A stretch of DNA of 39,540 bases from Clostridia bacterium. Lineage in GTDB: Bacteria > Bacillota > Clostridia > Oscillospirales > CAG-272. This document shows positions 7,798 through 15,112 of this stretch, one piece after another. The notes beneath the pieces are model-generated. The model did no database searches. It saw only the letters and a program-made list of their open reading frames with translations, and was not told where the DNA came from. The stretch's first letter is position 1, and every line of letters begins with the position of its first letter. Location: positions 74,030 to 113,569 of the forward strand of contig JAFYBN010000008.1 of NCBI GenBank assembly GCA_017540175.1, in the 5' to 3' direction. The position numbers and the translations under genes are program-made.

Positions 7798-9837
7798 TCA
7801 GCGATTTGAGCGCTTTTCTTCCCCGCCGGTCACCCGAAGCGCGTTGAGGACGGCGAGGAGCATGACGCCGACGTCGCCGAAGACTGCAACCCACATTCCG
7901 ATGAGTCCGAGCGCGCCAAGCGCGATGCAAACGGCCTTGACGGCAACGGCGAACACGATGTTCTGCTTCACGATGCGGCGGGTCTTCTTCGCGACGCGGA
8001 CGGCTTCGGCGAGCTTGGACGGTTCGTCGCGCATGAGGACCACGTCCGCCGCTTCGATCGCCGCGTCGGAACCGAGTCCGCCCATGGCGACGCCCACGTC
8101 GGCGCGGGCCAGCACGGGCGCGTCGTTGATGCCGTCTCCGACAAATACGGTTTTTGATCCCGCGGAAATGATTTCCTCGAGCTTTTCCACCTTGTCCCCG
8201 GGCAGGAGCCCGCTGTATCGCTCGTCCAGTCCGATCTCGCGTGCCACGGCGTTCGCGGCTGCCGCGCGGTCCCCGGTGAGCATGACGAGCCGCTTCACGC
8301 CGAGCTGTTTCAGCTCGCGGATCGCCTCCGCGGCGTCGGGTCTCACCTCGTCCGCGATCCGGATCACACCGGCATACCGCCCGTCGACCGCGACGAAAAC
8401 CGCTGTTCCCGCGGAGGTGTCCTCGCTGACCGGGATCCCGTGATTTTCGAGCAGACGCGCGTTCCCGGCGAGGATCGTATGCCCTCTCCACACCGCCTCG
8501 GCTCCCTGCCCCGCGGTTTCGCGGCAGGAGGTGATCTCTTCGGTGTCGATCTCTTTGACATACGCCTCAACGATGGATTTCGCGGCGGGGTGCGTGGAAT
8601 GCACCTCCGCGAGCGCCGCCCACATGAGGACGGAATCGCGGTCGAAGCCGGGCTCGGGCTCGATTTCCCGCACGGCAAAGGTGCCCTTCGTCAGCGTGCC
8701 GGTTTTATCGAACACCGCGGCGTCGATCCCGGCGAGCGTTTCAAGATGGGCGCTCCCCTTCACGAGGATGCCCCGCCGCGACGCCGTACCGATGCCGCCG
8801 AAGAAGGTCAGCGGAACGGAGATCACAAGCGCGCACGGGCAGGAGACCGCGAGCGTCACGCAGCCCCGGCGGATCCATTCGGTCCAGCTCTGCCCGAAGG
8901 CGAGCGGGGGAACGAGAGCGATCAGAAGGGCGATCGCGCACACGACGGGCGTATAGATCCGCGCGAATTTCGTGATGAATCTCTCCGCGGGCGCTTTCTT
9001 CGAAGAGGCGTTTTCGATCAATTCGAGGATCTTCGAAGCGGTGGACTCTCCCGCTTTCTTTTCCGCCTCGATGGTGAGCACTCCGTCAGTAGCGACGCTG
9101 CCGGACAGCGCGGCGGAACCGACCGTCAGCGAGACGGGAACGGATTCCCCGCTCAGGGCGCTCATGTCGACCGACGCTTCCCCGTCAATAACGATTCCGT
9201 CGAGCGGGATCCGTTCGCCGGGGCGAACCAGTACGCGCTCCCCTACTTCAACCTCCTCCGGGTTCACGCGAACCCATTCGCTGCCGCGCAGTACGGTCGC
9301 GGCGTCCGGGCGGATGTCCATGAGATCCTCGATCGAATCACGGGAGCGGTCGACGGCGACGTCCTGCAGAAGTTCTCCGATCTGATAGAGCAGCATGACC
9401 GCGACAGCCTCCGGGACCTCTCCGATCGCGAACGCGCCGAGGGTCGACACGGTCATGAGGAAGTTCTCGTCAAAGAGCTCCCCGTGAAACAGATTCCGGA
9501 CCGCGCGGAACACTACGTCGAAGCCGAGGATCAGATAGGCGGCGGCATAGAACCAGAAAACGGCCGCCTCCGACAGGATCTCGAACCGCTTCAGGACAAA
9601 CGCGGCGGCAAAGACGATCGCACCGGCGGCAAGCCGCGCGACGCGCAGACCGACCGGACCTTCGTCGCCGTGCTCGTGTTCATGTTCGTGTTCATGTTCG
9701 TGCACGTGCTTATGCTCGTGTTCGTGCACGTGTTCATGTTCGTGCCCGTGCTTGTGCTCATGCTCATGTTCAAGCTCGCGTCCGGCTGGACGGTCCTGCT
9801 TCTCGGTGTTGTTTCCCGCTGCGGTCCGTTCCTTCAT
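7798..9837 (-). CDS. P1B-type heavy-metal ATPase (Zn/Cd/Pb exporter) with a His-rich head
   Basis: This 679-residue P-type ATPase would export Zn2+, Cd2+ or Pb2+ across the cytoplasmic membrane. Residues 24-56 hold 17 histidines at every second position (Glu-His repeats), replacing the usual N-terminal HMA domain with its CxxC. Further on are the actuator domain with SGES (about 210), the membrane metal motif SCPCAL (about 332), the phosphorylation motif DKTGTLTKG (about 377), and GDGINDAP (about 569). The last helices carry an AVAVKAV lysine and a GDVG aspartate typical of the P1B-2 group. I chose ATG 9837, just after GAGGTGGAG; the in-frame extension upstream would run through the operator. 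It follows the ArsR repressor gene in one operon and has its own operator at 9861-9876. Confidence 0.94.
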   Translation of the reverse strand: MKERTAAGNNTEKQDRPAGRELEHEHEHKHGHEHEHVHEHEHKHVHEHEHEHEHEHGDEGPVGLRVARLAAGAIVFAAAFVLKRFEILSEAAVFWFYAAAYLILGFDVVFRAVRNLFHGELFDENFLMTVSTLGAFAIGEVPEAVAVMLLYQIGELLQDVAVDRSRDSIEDLMDIRPDAATVLRGSEWVRVNPEEVEVGERVLVRPGERIPLDGIVIDGEASVDMSALSGESVPVSLTVGSAALSGSVATDGVLTIEAEKKAGESTASKILELIENASSKKAPAERFITKFARIYTPVVCAIALLIALVPPLAFGQSWTEWIRRGCVTLAVSCPCALVISVPLTFFGGIGTASRRGILVKGSAHLETLAGIDAAVFDKTGTLTKGTFAVREIEPEPGFDRDSVLMWAALAEVHSTHPAAKSIVEAYVKEIDTEEITSCRETAGQGAEAVWRGHTILAGNARLLENHGIPVSEDTSAGTAVFVAVDGRYAGVIRIADEVRPDAAEAIRELKQLGVKRLVMLTGDRAAAANAVAREIGLDERYSGLLPGDKVEKLEEIISAGSKTVFVGDGINDAPVLARADVGVAMGGLGSDAAIEAADVVLMRDEPSKLAEAVRVAKKTRRIVKQNIVFAVAVKAVCIALGALGLIGMWVAVFGDVGVMLLAVLNALRVTGGEEKRSNR
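9670..9768 (-). repeat. Hexanucleotide repeat coding for alternating Glu-His
   Basis: This is a run of 6-bp units (GAACAC/GAGCAC on the coding strand) encoding residues 24-56 of the metal ATPase, with His at every even position. Length changes by slippage are expected between strains. Confidence 0.85.
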
Positions 9838-9860
9838 GACTCCACCTCGTTGTTTGATAT

Positions 9861-9876
9861 TTGAGCAACTGTTCAA
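9861..9876. promoter_or_regulatory. ArsR/SmtB-type operator before the metal ATPase
   Basis: The imperfect palindrome TTGAGCAACTGTTCAA resembles known SmtB/ZiaR sites built on TGAACA-TGTTCA half-sites. It lies 23 bp before the ATPase start and matches the operator at 10301-10316 at 13 of 16 positions when one is reversed. I see no clear promoter here, so it may act as a second site or roadblock within the operon. Confidence 0.7.
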
Positions 9877-9895
9877 CCTTTCGGGCGAAGATTTC

Positions 9896-9916
9896 GGGGA
9901 CAACGGACTTGTCCCC
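9896..9916. other. Hairpin between the repressor and ATPase genes
   Basis: A perfect 8-bp stem GGGGACAA/TTGTCCCC with a 5-nt loop starts 9 nt after the repressor stop codon. No T run follows on the minus strand, so an mRNA-stability or processing element is likelier than a terminator. Confidence 0.5.
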
Positions 9917-9924
9917 GTCATTTC

Positions 9925-10281
9925 TTATTCTTCGCGCAGATGCTCGAGCCCGACGTCGAGGATCGCCTTGACGTGGTCGTCGGCGAGCGAATAGTAAACG
10001 ATCTGCCCCTCCCGGCGGTACTTCACAAGATTCGCGAGCCGAAGGGCTTTGAGCTGATGTGAGACCGCGGATTTCGTCACGCCGAGCAGGGCGGCGAGAT
10101 CGCACCCGCACATCTCATGGATCTCGAGCGCGTGGAGCATCTTCACGCGCGTCGGGTCACCGAACAGCTTGAACAGCGATGCGAGAGAGGCGTATTCCTC
10201 CCCGGCGCAAAGCCGCTTCCTGACTGCGAGGACTTCTTCCTCGTGGATCACGTCGGCGGCACAGGAAAACTCGTTTGCCAT
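9925..10281 (-). CDS. ArsR/SmtB-family metal-sensing repressor
   Basis: This 118-residue winged-helix repressor would release DNA when metal binds, switching on the downstream exporter. It has both classic metal sites. The alpha-3 pair is Cys58 and Cys60 (MCGCDL) with Cys7 near the N-terminus, the same positions as in CadC. The alpha-5 set Asp101, His103, His114 and Glu117 has the same D-x-H-x10-H-x2-E spacing as SmtB. The recognition helix includes GVTKSAVSHQLKALR. ATG 10281 has AAGGAAG upstream; the much longer open frame (to 10692) runs through the promoter and is rejected. Transcription starts at a near-consensus promoter overlapped downstream by a palindromic operator, so it probably represses itself and the ATPase. 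Confidence 0.94.
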   Translation of the reverse strand: MANEFSCAADVIHEEEVLAVRKRLCAGEEYASLASLFKLFGDPTRVKMLHALEIHEMCGCDLAALLGVTKSAVSHQLKALRLANLVKYRREGQIVYYSLADDHVKAILDVGLEHLREE

Positions 10282-10300
10282 TCTCTTCCTTCCCGAACAG

Positions 10301-10316
10301 TTGAATACCTGCTCAA
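10301..10316. promoter_or_regulatory. ArsR/SmtB-type operator at the repressor promoter
   Basis: The palindrome TTGAATACCTGCTCAA lies just downstream of the -10 element (10324-10329), about 20 bp before the repressor start. Bound protein would block RNA polymerase at the start site. It pairs in sequence with the site at 9861-9876. Confidence 0.75.
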
Positions 10317-10323
10317 CAATCTC

Positions 10324-10352
10324 ATTATACAGCATTCCGGCCGAAGCGTCAA
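10324..10352 (-). promoter_or_regulatory. Sigma-A promoter of the metal-resistance operon
   Basis: TTGACG (10347-10352) and TATAAT (10324-10329) on the minus strand are 17 bp apart and precede the operator and the ArsR gene. Confidence 0.9.
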
Positions 10353-10465
10353 CGGTCGGAACTACAATTTCGGACGGTATTTTATGCGCACAAACTGTGC
10401 GGTATGCACAATTTGTCTTTCCTCTCGGATGAGATGATCCGACGGGCGGCGTTTTTCGGGGGCTT

Positions 10466-11428
10466 TCAGTTTTCCCGCGCGCGCAGGATCGCGAGCATCT
10501 TTTCGAAATTCTCCGGCAGGGGCGCTTCAAAGCGCATGTCTTCCCCTGTGCGCGGATGGCGCAGAACGAGGGCGGCAGCATGGAGCATCTGCCCCTCGAG
10601 CAGGGGCGCGTGATGCCGTTCAAAGGGAGTGCGTCCGCCGCCGTAAAGGCTGTCGCCCATGAGGGGATGCCCGATGAACGCCATGTGGACACGGATCTGA
10701 TGCGTCCGGCCGGTTTCGAGCTCGGCGGCGGTGTAGGTGAAGCCCGTCGAGGGGAAACGTTCGAGGACGCGCCAATGGGTGACGGCTTCGCGGGCCGTCT
10801 TGTCCGTGCCGCGCAGGACCGCCATTTTCTTGCGGTCGACCGGGTGTCTGCCGATGGGCTCGTCGACCGTTCCGGATTCTTCCTTCAGCCCCCCTGTGAC
10901 GAGCATGCGGTATTCGCGGTGCATGCTGTGATCCTTCAGCTGCTCCGAGAGAGCGAGGTGGGAAAAATCGTTCTTTGCCGCGCAAATCAGCCCGGAGGTC
11001 TCCCGGTCGATGCGGTGGACGATGCCGGGGCGGCTCACGCCTCCCACGCCCGACAGCGACTCGCCGCAATGGGCGAGCAGGGCGTTGACGAGCGTGCCGG
11101 ATTCGTGCCCGGGCGCGGGATGCACCACCATGCCCGACGGCTTGTTCACAACGACGATGTCGGCGTCCTCGTAAACGATCTCGAGGGGAATGTCCTCGGG
11201 CTCGGCGTCGGCTTCGGCGACGGCAGGCAGGGTGATCTCGACGACGTCCCCCGCCTTCAGCTTGTCTTTTTTGTTTGCCGTTTTCCCGCCGACGGTGATC
11301 AGGCCTTCCTCGGCGAGCTTCTGCACGCGGGCGCGGGACAGCTCCGTGACCTCCGCCGCGGCGGCGTCAAGGCGCTCCCCCGATTTTTCGGCGACGAATA
11401 CGATCGTCTCCGCTTCGGACTCAGGCAT
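10466..11428 (-). CDS. RluA/RluD-family pseudouridine synthase (YlyB-like)
   Basis: This 320-residue enzyme converts uridine to pseudouridine in RNA, probably 23S rRNA. An N-terminal S4 RNA-binding domain (about residues 10-75, with ARVQKLAEEGLITV) precedes the catalytic domain with HRIDRETSGL, whose Asp (about residue 140) is catalytic, and the later ETGRTHQIRVHM block. The start ATG 11428 overlaps the end of lspA by 8 nt (ATGCCTGA) and follows GGGGAGG. The longer frame to 11593 lies inside lspA and is rejected. lspA followed by this gene matches lspA-ylyB of Bacillus. It is the last gene of the division-cluster operon. I see no convincing terminator before the ArsR promoter region. Confidence 0.93.
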   Translation of the reverse strand: MPESEAETIVFVAEKSGERLDAAAAEVTELSRARVQKLAEEGLITVGGKTANKKDKLKAGDVVEITLPAVAEADAEPEDIPLEIVYEDADIVVVNKPSGMVVHPAPGHESGTLVNALLAHCGESLSGVGGVSRPGIVHRIDRETSGLICAAKNDFSHLALSEQLKDHSMHREYRMLVTGGLKEESGTVDEPIGRHPVDRKKMAVLRGTDKTAREAVTHWRVLERFPSTGFTYTAAELETGRTHQIRVHMAFIGHPLMGDSLYGGGRTPFERHHAPLLEGQMLHAAALVLRHPRTGEDMRFEAPLPENFEKMLAILRAREN

Positions 11429-12104
11429 CGGGAGCCTCCCCGGAGCTTTCCCCGGCGTCGGAGGAACTCTTCTCTTCCCCATCTTCGGAGTCTTCGGAAA
11501 CGGGGGAATTTGCGTCGTCTTCGGCACGCTCTGTTTCGCTCGCGGCGCTTTCCGCGGCGGGGCTCTCTTCGACCGGCGTCTCCGCGTTTTCATCCGGAGA
11601 GTCCTCGTCGGTCGGCGCGCCCTCCGCTTCGGCGGCTTTCTTCGCCTTGGCGGAGCGGAACTCCATGATCAGCACGGCGACGAAATAGATCGCGCAGCCG
11701 ACGCAGACGCAGGAGTCGGCGACGTTGAACACATAGAAATCGATGAAGCGGCAATCGATGAAATCCACGACGTAGCCGAGGCGGACGCGGTCGATCATGT
11801 TGGCGATCCCGCCGCCGAGCACCAGTCCCACTGCGACGCGGATCCACACGCTTTTCGGCTTTTCGCGCAGCGTGATGAGAACGATCGCGGCAAGCCCGAC
11901 GACGGACAGAACCATGAACACCCAGCGGTGATCCGCAAGCATGCCGAACGCGGCGCCGCGGTTCTCCACATAGGTGAGGTGAAGCACATTCTCGATGAGC
12001 GGCAGGGTTCTTTCCGGCAGCGTGGGCAGATAGGCCGCGAGAAGGGCTTTCGTCACCTGATCGACGAGGATCACGATTGCCGCGGTAAGAAACGGTAAAA
12101 GCAT
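11421..12104 (-). CDS. lspA: Lipoprotein signal peptidase (signal peptidase II) with an acidic tail
   Basis: This aspartic membrane protease cleaves signal peptides from prolipoproteins. Its four membrane segments lie in about residues 1-150, with catalytic Asp105 in NMIDR and Asp130 in FNVADS, and the conserved VENRGAAFG at about 46. The enzyme is normally about 150-165 residues long; here residues 155-227 form a disordered acidic Glu/Asp/Ser/Ala tail, presumably cytosolic. The start follows CAGGAAGT. It lies 17 nt after divIVA and overlaps the rluD-like gene by 8 nt. It has clients in this window: the CapA-like lipoprotein and the two lipoproteins at the right end. The tail is unusual, and nothing suggests it is needed for catalysis. 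Confidence 0.94.
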   Translation of the reverse strand: MLLPFLTAAIVILVDQVTKALLAAYLPTLPERTLPLIENVLHLTYVENRGAAFGMLADHRWVFMVLSVVGLAAIVLITLREKPKSVWIRVAVGLVLGGGIANMIDRVRLGYVVDFIDCRFIDFYVFNVADSCVCVGCAIYFVAVLIMEFRSAKAKKAAEAEGAPTDEDSPDENAETPVEESPAAESAASETERAEDDANSPVSEDSEDGEEKSSSDAGESSGEAPDA

Positions 12105-12121
12105 AGATACTTCCTGACGGT

Positions 12122-13813
12122 TCAGATTTCGGGGTTTTCCGGGAGTTCGCGGACCGCCTGTTCGATCTCTTCCGCGCGGCGCTTGTTGATGTCCCGGATC
12201 TTCATTTCATAGATCGAATGGTCGGTATAGGGGCGGTCGTTGTCCGCTTCCGTGTCAAAGTCAAGCGCTTCGAGCGGATCGGTGACGGGAGCGGTCGTGT
12301 CATCATCATCCGCGATGTTGTCGGCGGGGGAGGTTTCCGGCTCCCCGTCTTCCCCGATGATGGAGCGCAGAAGGGCGAGCATGCCGTCCTCTTCACCGCC
12401 GCTTTCCGCCGGAGTCTGCTCGAGAGCGATCTCCTCCGGCTCCGCGTAAGGGGCTTCCTGCTCCGGCTCGGTCTGTTCCGGCGCGTATCCCTGTTCCGAG
12501 TACGGCTCGTATGCCGCCTGTTCGGGTTCCTCCGGCGCGTATCCCTGCTCCGGGTACGGCTCGTATGCCGTCTGTTCGGGTTCTTCCGGCGCGTATCCCT
12601 GTTCCGGGTACGGCTCGAATTCCGTCGGCGCGGGTTTCTCGGCTTCACTCGGTGCTTCCGGTTCTCCCGGTTCTTCCGGCCCCTCGGGTTCTTCAGGCTC
12701 GTCCGACTCTTCAGGTTCTTCGGGTTCTTCCGGCTCGTCCGACTCTTCAGGTTCTTCGGGTTCTTCGGGTCCTTCCGGCTCTTCGGGTTCTTCGGGTCCT
12801 TCCGGCTCTTCGGGTTCTTCGAGTCCTTCCGGCTCTTCGGGTTCTTCGGGTTCTTCGGGTTCTTCCGGCTCGTCTGGCTCTTCGGGAATCTCGATGATGA
12901 TATCGCGCACCGCGGCGATGGCGTCGGAAATAAAGGACAGATCGGCGTCCGGCTCGGGTTCGGGCGCGGAATCGGGCTCCTCACCCGCCTTCAGCGAGGA
13001 CAGATAGGCGTCGGCGTCCTTCGCGAAATTCTCCGCCGCGTTCTGCTGCGCCTGCACGAGGGAAAGCATGGAGGAACGGAACGCGCGCACGTTCGCCGCG
13101 AATTTTTCCGTCTCGCGGTCGAGGCCGGAACGGTCGTCCAGCGCGGCTTTCTTCTTTTCCTCGGCGTCGCGGAGGATCTCTTCCGCTTTAGTGCGGGCTT
13201 CTTCGAGCAGACGGCTGCCTTCCTCCTCCGCCAGACGCAGCTTCTCCTGCGCCTCGCGAACGATTCCGTCCGCTTCGGTTTTCGTCATTTCGGCGGCGTC
13301 ATGCCGGCTCTCCGCGCTGTGCAGTCTTGCTTCGGCTTCCTCATACAGGGCGCGCGCCTTCTCTCTGACCTCCTCCGCTTCCCTGCGGACGGCGTCGACA
13401 AGGCCGGCAGCCTTGTCCTTCGCCTCCCGGGTCAGCGCGTCAGCCTGAATTTTCGCGTCCTCGAGCAGCTTTTCGGAGCGCGTCTTCGATTCCTCGGTCA
13501 GCGCCTCTGCCTGGATCCTCGCGTCCTCGAGCATCTTTTCTGACTGCGTCTTCGTATCGTCGTTCACGGCGGCGGCGCGCGCCTCCGCCTGCGCGATCAT
13601 CTCCTCCGATTTGGCTTTCGCCTCCTCGAGGATCTTCGTGTCCGTGGATTCGAGGAAGAGGGACTGATCGTCGATCTTTTTCAGCGCGGCGGCGAGCTTC
13701 TTTTCGAGCTTGCGGTATTCCCCCGTGACAAAGGCGATGTACTCGTCGACCTCTTCGGGATTATAGCCCCGCAGCACTTTTCCGAAAATCTTGGTTCTGA
13801 AATCTCTCGGCAT
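12122..13813 (-). CDS. divIVA: DivIVA-family cell-division/polarity protein with a long Glu/Pro-rich repeat region
   Basis: This 563-residue protein begins with the DivIVA lipid-binding head (MPRDFRTKIFGKVLRGYNPEEVDEYI cut short here as residues 1-26), which senses negative membrane curvature. A long coiled coil follows (about residues 30-270), rich in KSEEMIAQAEA-like heptads. From about 307 to 385 it has degenerate EEPE/EEPEGP repeats, then three 18-residue tyrosine-rich repeats, and a C-terminal region ending ELPENPEI. Bacillus DivIVA has only about 164 residues. ATG 13813 follows AAAGGGG; the upstream in-frame ATG at 13873 lies inside ylmH. It sits in the sepF-yggT-ylmH-divIVA order typical of Firmicutes, so division-site or pole organisation is expected. 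The repeat region has no known function. Confidence 0.88.
   Translation of the reverse strand: MPRDFRTKIFGKVLRGYNPEEVDEYIAFVTGEYRKLEKKLAAALKKIDDQSLFLESTDTKILEEAKAKSEEMIAQAEARAAAVNDDTKTQSEKMLEDARIQAEALTEESKTRSEKLLEDAKIQADALTREAKDKAAGLVDAVRREAEEVREKARALYEEAEARLHSAESRHDAAEMTKTEADGIVREAQEKLRLAEEEGSRLLEEARTKAEEILRDAEEKKKAALDDRSGLDRETEKFAANVRAFRSSMLSLVQAQQNAAENFAKDADAYLSSLKAGEEPDSAPEPEPDADLSFISDAIAAVRDIIIEIPEEPDEPEEPEEPEEPEEPEGLEEPEEPEGPEEPEEPEGPEEPEEPEESDEPEEPEEPEESDEPEEPEGPEEPGEPEAPSEAEKPAPTEFEPYPEQGYAPEEPEQTAYEPYPEQGYAPEEPEQAAYEPYSEQGYAPEQTEPEQEAPYAEPEEIALEQTPAESGGEEDGMLALLRSIIGEDGEPETSPADNIADDDDTTAPVTDPLEALDFDTEADNDRPYTDHSIYEMKIRDINKRRAEEIEQAVRELPENPEI
12483..12625 (-). repeat. 54-bp tandem repeat in divIVA (about 2.6 copies)
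   Basis: Units start at 12483, 12537 and 12591, exactly 54 bp apart, and the last is incomplete. Each encodes 18 residues of the form EPEQ(T/A)AYEPY(P/S)EQGYAPE. Confidence 0.9.
12660..12893 (-). repeat. Degenerate Glu/Pro-coding repeat in divIVA
   Basis: Short degenerate units, mostly 9 to 12 bp (GAAGAACCC-like on the coding strand), encode runs of EEPE and EGPEEPE. The stretch is likely to vary in length and to be hard to assemble. Confidence 0.8.
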
Positions 13814-13854
13814 GACAACACCCCTTTCTGTTTCTGAAAAAGCCGTAAGACTCA

Positions 13855-14694
13855 TCAAATATATCTGCGGCACACCATTCGGATCCGGCCGCTCTTCGTT
13901 GTGCCCGTCTCGGCGCCGATCACGAATTTACCGACACCGCGGACGGAGAGGACGTCCCCGTCGCCGACCTCCTTCGAGACGTCGGTACAGGGCGCGTAGT
14001 TCAGTTCGGCAAGTCCCTGGCGCACGAGTTCCGCCGCCGTTTCACGGGATTTTGAAAGAAGAGCTTTGACGACGCCGTCGAGCCGCGGGGACGCGACGAC
14101 GATGACCATCTCCTCGTACCGTCTCGGGAGCAGATAATCCGGCGGGATCTTTGTGATTTCCGTCCGGACGCTGTCGCGCCCGATTTTCGTCAGCTCTGCG
14201 CACAGAAAGGGCGCGATCCGAGGCGCGATGAAAACGAGCGCCTCCGACGGAGAGAGGACCGCGATATCGCCCACGACGGCGCGATCCACGCCGAGGGAGA
14301 GGATGCCGCCCATGAAATCGCGGTGTCCGAGCTCGGCGAAGCCGCTTCCCCGGACGGAGAGCGCCGTGATGGGGATCTCCTCCGCCGCGGACGGATTGGC
14401 TTTGAGCCACGACGCGAAGAACGCGGTCCGCTCCTCGTCCAGCGGCATCTTATGCCGCGGCGCGTCTTCGGGGGCAAGCCATTCGGGCAAAAAAACCGCG
14501 ACGCCACGTTCGGCGCCACGGCATCCGCCCCAGAAATAGCATCTGGAAATCCCGTTTCCGATCCGGGCGTTCAGTTCGCGGTAAACTTCAAGTTTTTCTC
14601 CCGGCGTCAAAAAGTCCGAGAGGGCAATTTCATATTCCGAGCTCCGCCACAGCTCCATTGCACGGGAAACCGTTGTGCTGTCACGATTTTTCAT
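13855..14694 (-). CDS. ylmH: YlmH-type S4-domain RNA-binding protein
   Basis: This 279-residue protein of the YlmH family has a C-terminal S4 RNA-binding domain (about residues 190-270, with SRETAAELVRQGLAELNY and GDVLSVRGVGKFVIG). Family members bind ribosomal or tRNA-related RNA, and Bacillus YlmH has been linked to rescue of stalled ribosomes. The N-terminal part includes GGCRGAERGVAVFLP and LGHRDFMGGILSLGVDR, hallmarks of the family. ATG 14694 is favoured by GGGAGG 6 nt upstream over the ATG at 14721, which lacks a good ribosome binding site. It lies between yggT and divIVA as in other Firmicutes. Confidence 0.92.
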   Translation of the reverse strand: MKNRDSTTVSRAMELWRSSEYEIALSDFLTPGEKLEVYRELNARIGNGISRCYFWGGCRGAERGVAVFLPEWLAPEDAPRHKMPLDEERTAFFASWLKANPSAAEEIPITALSVRGSGFAELGHRDFMGGILSLGVDRAVVGDIAVLSPSEALVFIAPRIAPFLCAELTKIGRDSVRTEITKIPPDYLLPRRYEEMVIVVASPRLDGVVKALLSKSRETAAELVRQGLAELNYAPCTDVSKEVGDGDVLSVRGVGKFVIGAETGTTKSGRIRMVCRRYI

Positions 14695-14728
14695 CCGCAG
14701 CCTCCCTTCCGAAAAAACCATGGGAACG

Positions 14729-14995
14729 TCATAGGAACATCTGAATCACGGACAGGAGAATGAAGGTGATGAAGAACGACATGTCGATGGGCAACCCCTC
14801 AAACCAGCCGAAATGCTCGATCAGAGCACGGACCGGCGCGATGACCGGTTCCGTCACCGCGTAAAGGAAATTTTCAAAGGGATTGTCCTCGTCGAGGGGA
14901 AGCCAGCTGAGAATGGCGCGCGCCAGCAGCAGAAACTGGAGCACATACACGACGACGCGCACGGTCGCCCCGACGATATACAGAATCTGATACAA
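14729..14995 (-). CDS. ylmG: YggT-family small membrane protein (YlmG)
   Basis: This is an 88-residue membrane protein with two hydrophobic regions (about residues 5-30 and 68-88). The family pattern is clear: LLARAILSWLP, then a PFENFLYAVTEPVIAPVR segment, and a final hydrophobic helix. Members are thought to help membrane or division-site organisation, but no biochemical activity is known. A GGGAGG site lies 10 nt before the start. It is placed between sepF and ylmH, as in Bacillus and many Clostridia. Confidence 0.93.
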   Translation of the reverse strand: MYQILYIVGATVRVVVYVLQFLLLARAILSWLPLDEDNPFENFLYAVTEPVIAPVRALIEHFGWFEGLPIDMSFFITFILLSVIQMFL

Positions 14996-15036
14996 GGATT
15001 ACCTCCCACGGGAAAAACTGCCATTTGCGTATAGAA

Positions 15037-15057
15037 ACAAAACCTGATAGGCTTTGT
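15037..15057 (-). other. Hairpin in the sepF-yggT gap
   Basis: The 117-nt gap between sepF and yggT contains an 8-bp stem (ACAAAACC on the plus strand with GGCTTTGT, one wobble pair) and a 5-nt loop. On the minus strand only TTCTATACG follows, so it is at most a weak attenuator. I find no good internal promoter in the gap. Confidence 0.35.
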
Positions 15058-15112
15058 CCCTCATGATTTATATTTGTCTATCAATTTTCGTGATGCGTCG
15101 GCAGACAGCAAA

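Noticed and set aside
10383-10417. GCACAAACTGTGC and nearby TATGCACAATTTG as a regulatory site
   Set aside because: It lies upstream of the ArsR promoter's -35 box with no known matching regulator; the 5-bp stem is too weak to call.
10282-10692. Long N-terminal extension of the ArsR protein
   Set aside because: The extension would be translated through the promoter and operator and is Arg/Ser-rich without similarity to ArsR proteins.
12483-12893. Repeats in divIVA as a CRISPR array
   Set aside because: Repeat lengths are multiples of three, there are no unique spacers, and the repeats translate into regular Glu/Pro and Tyr-rich units.
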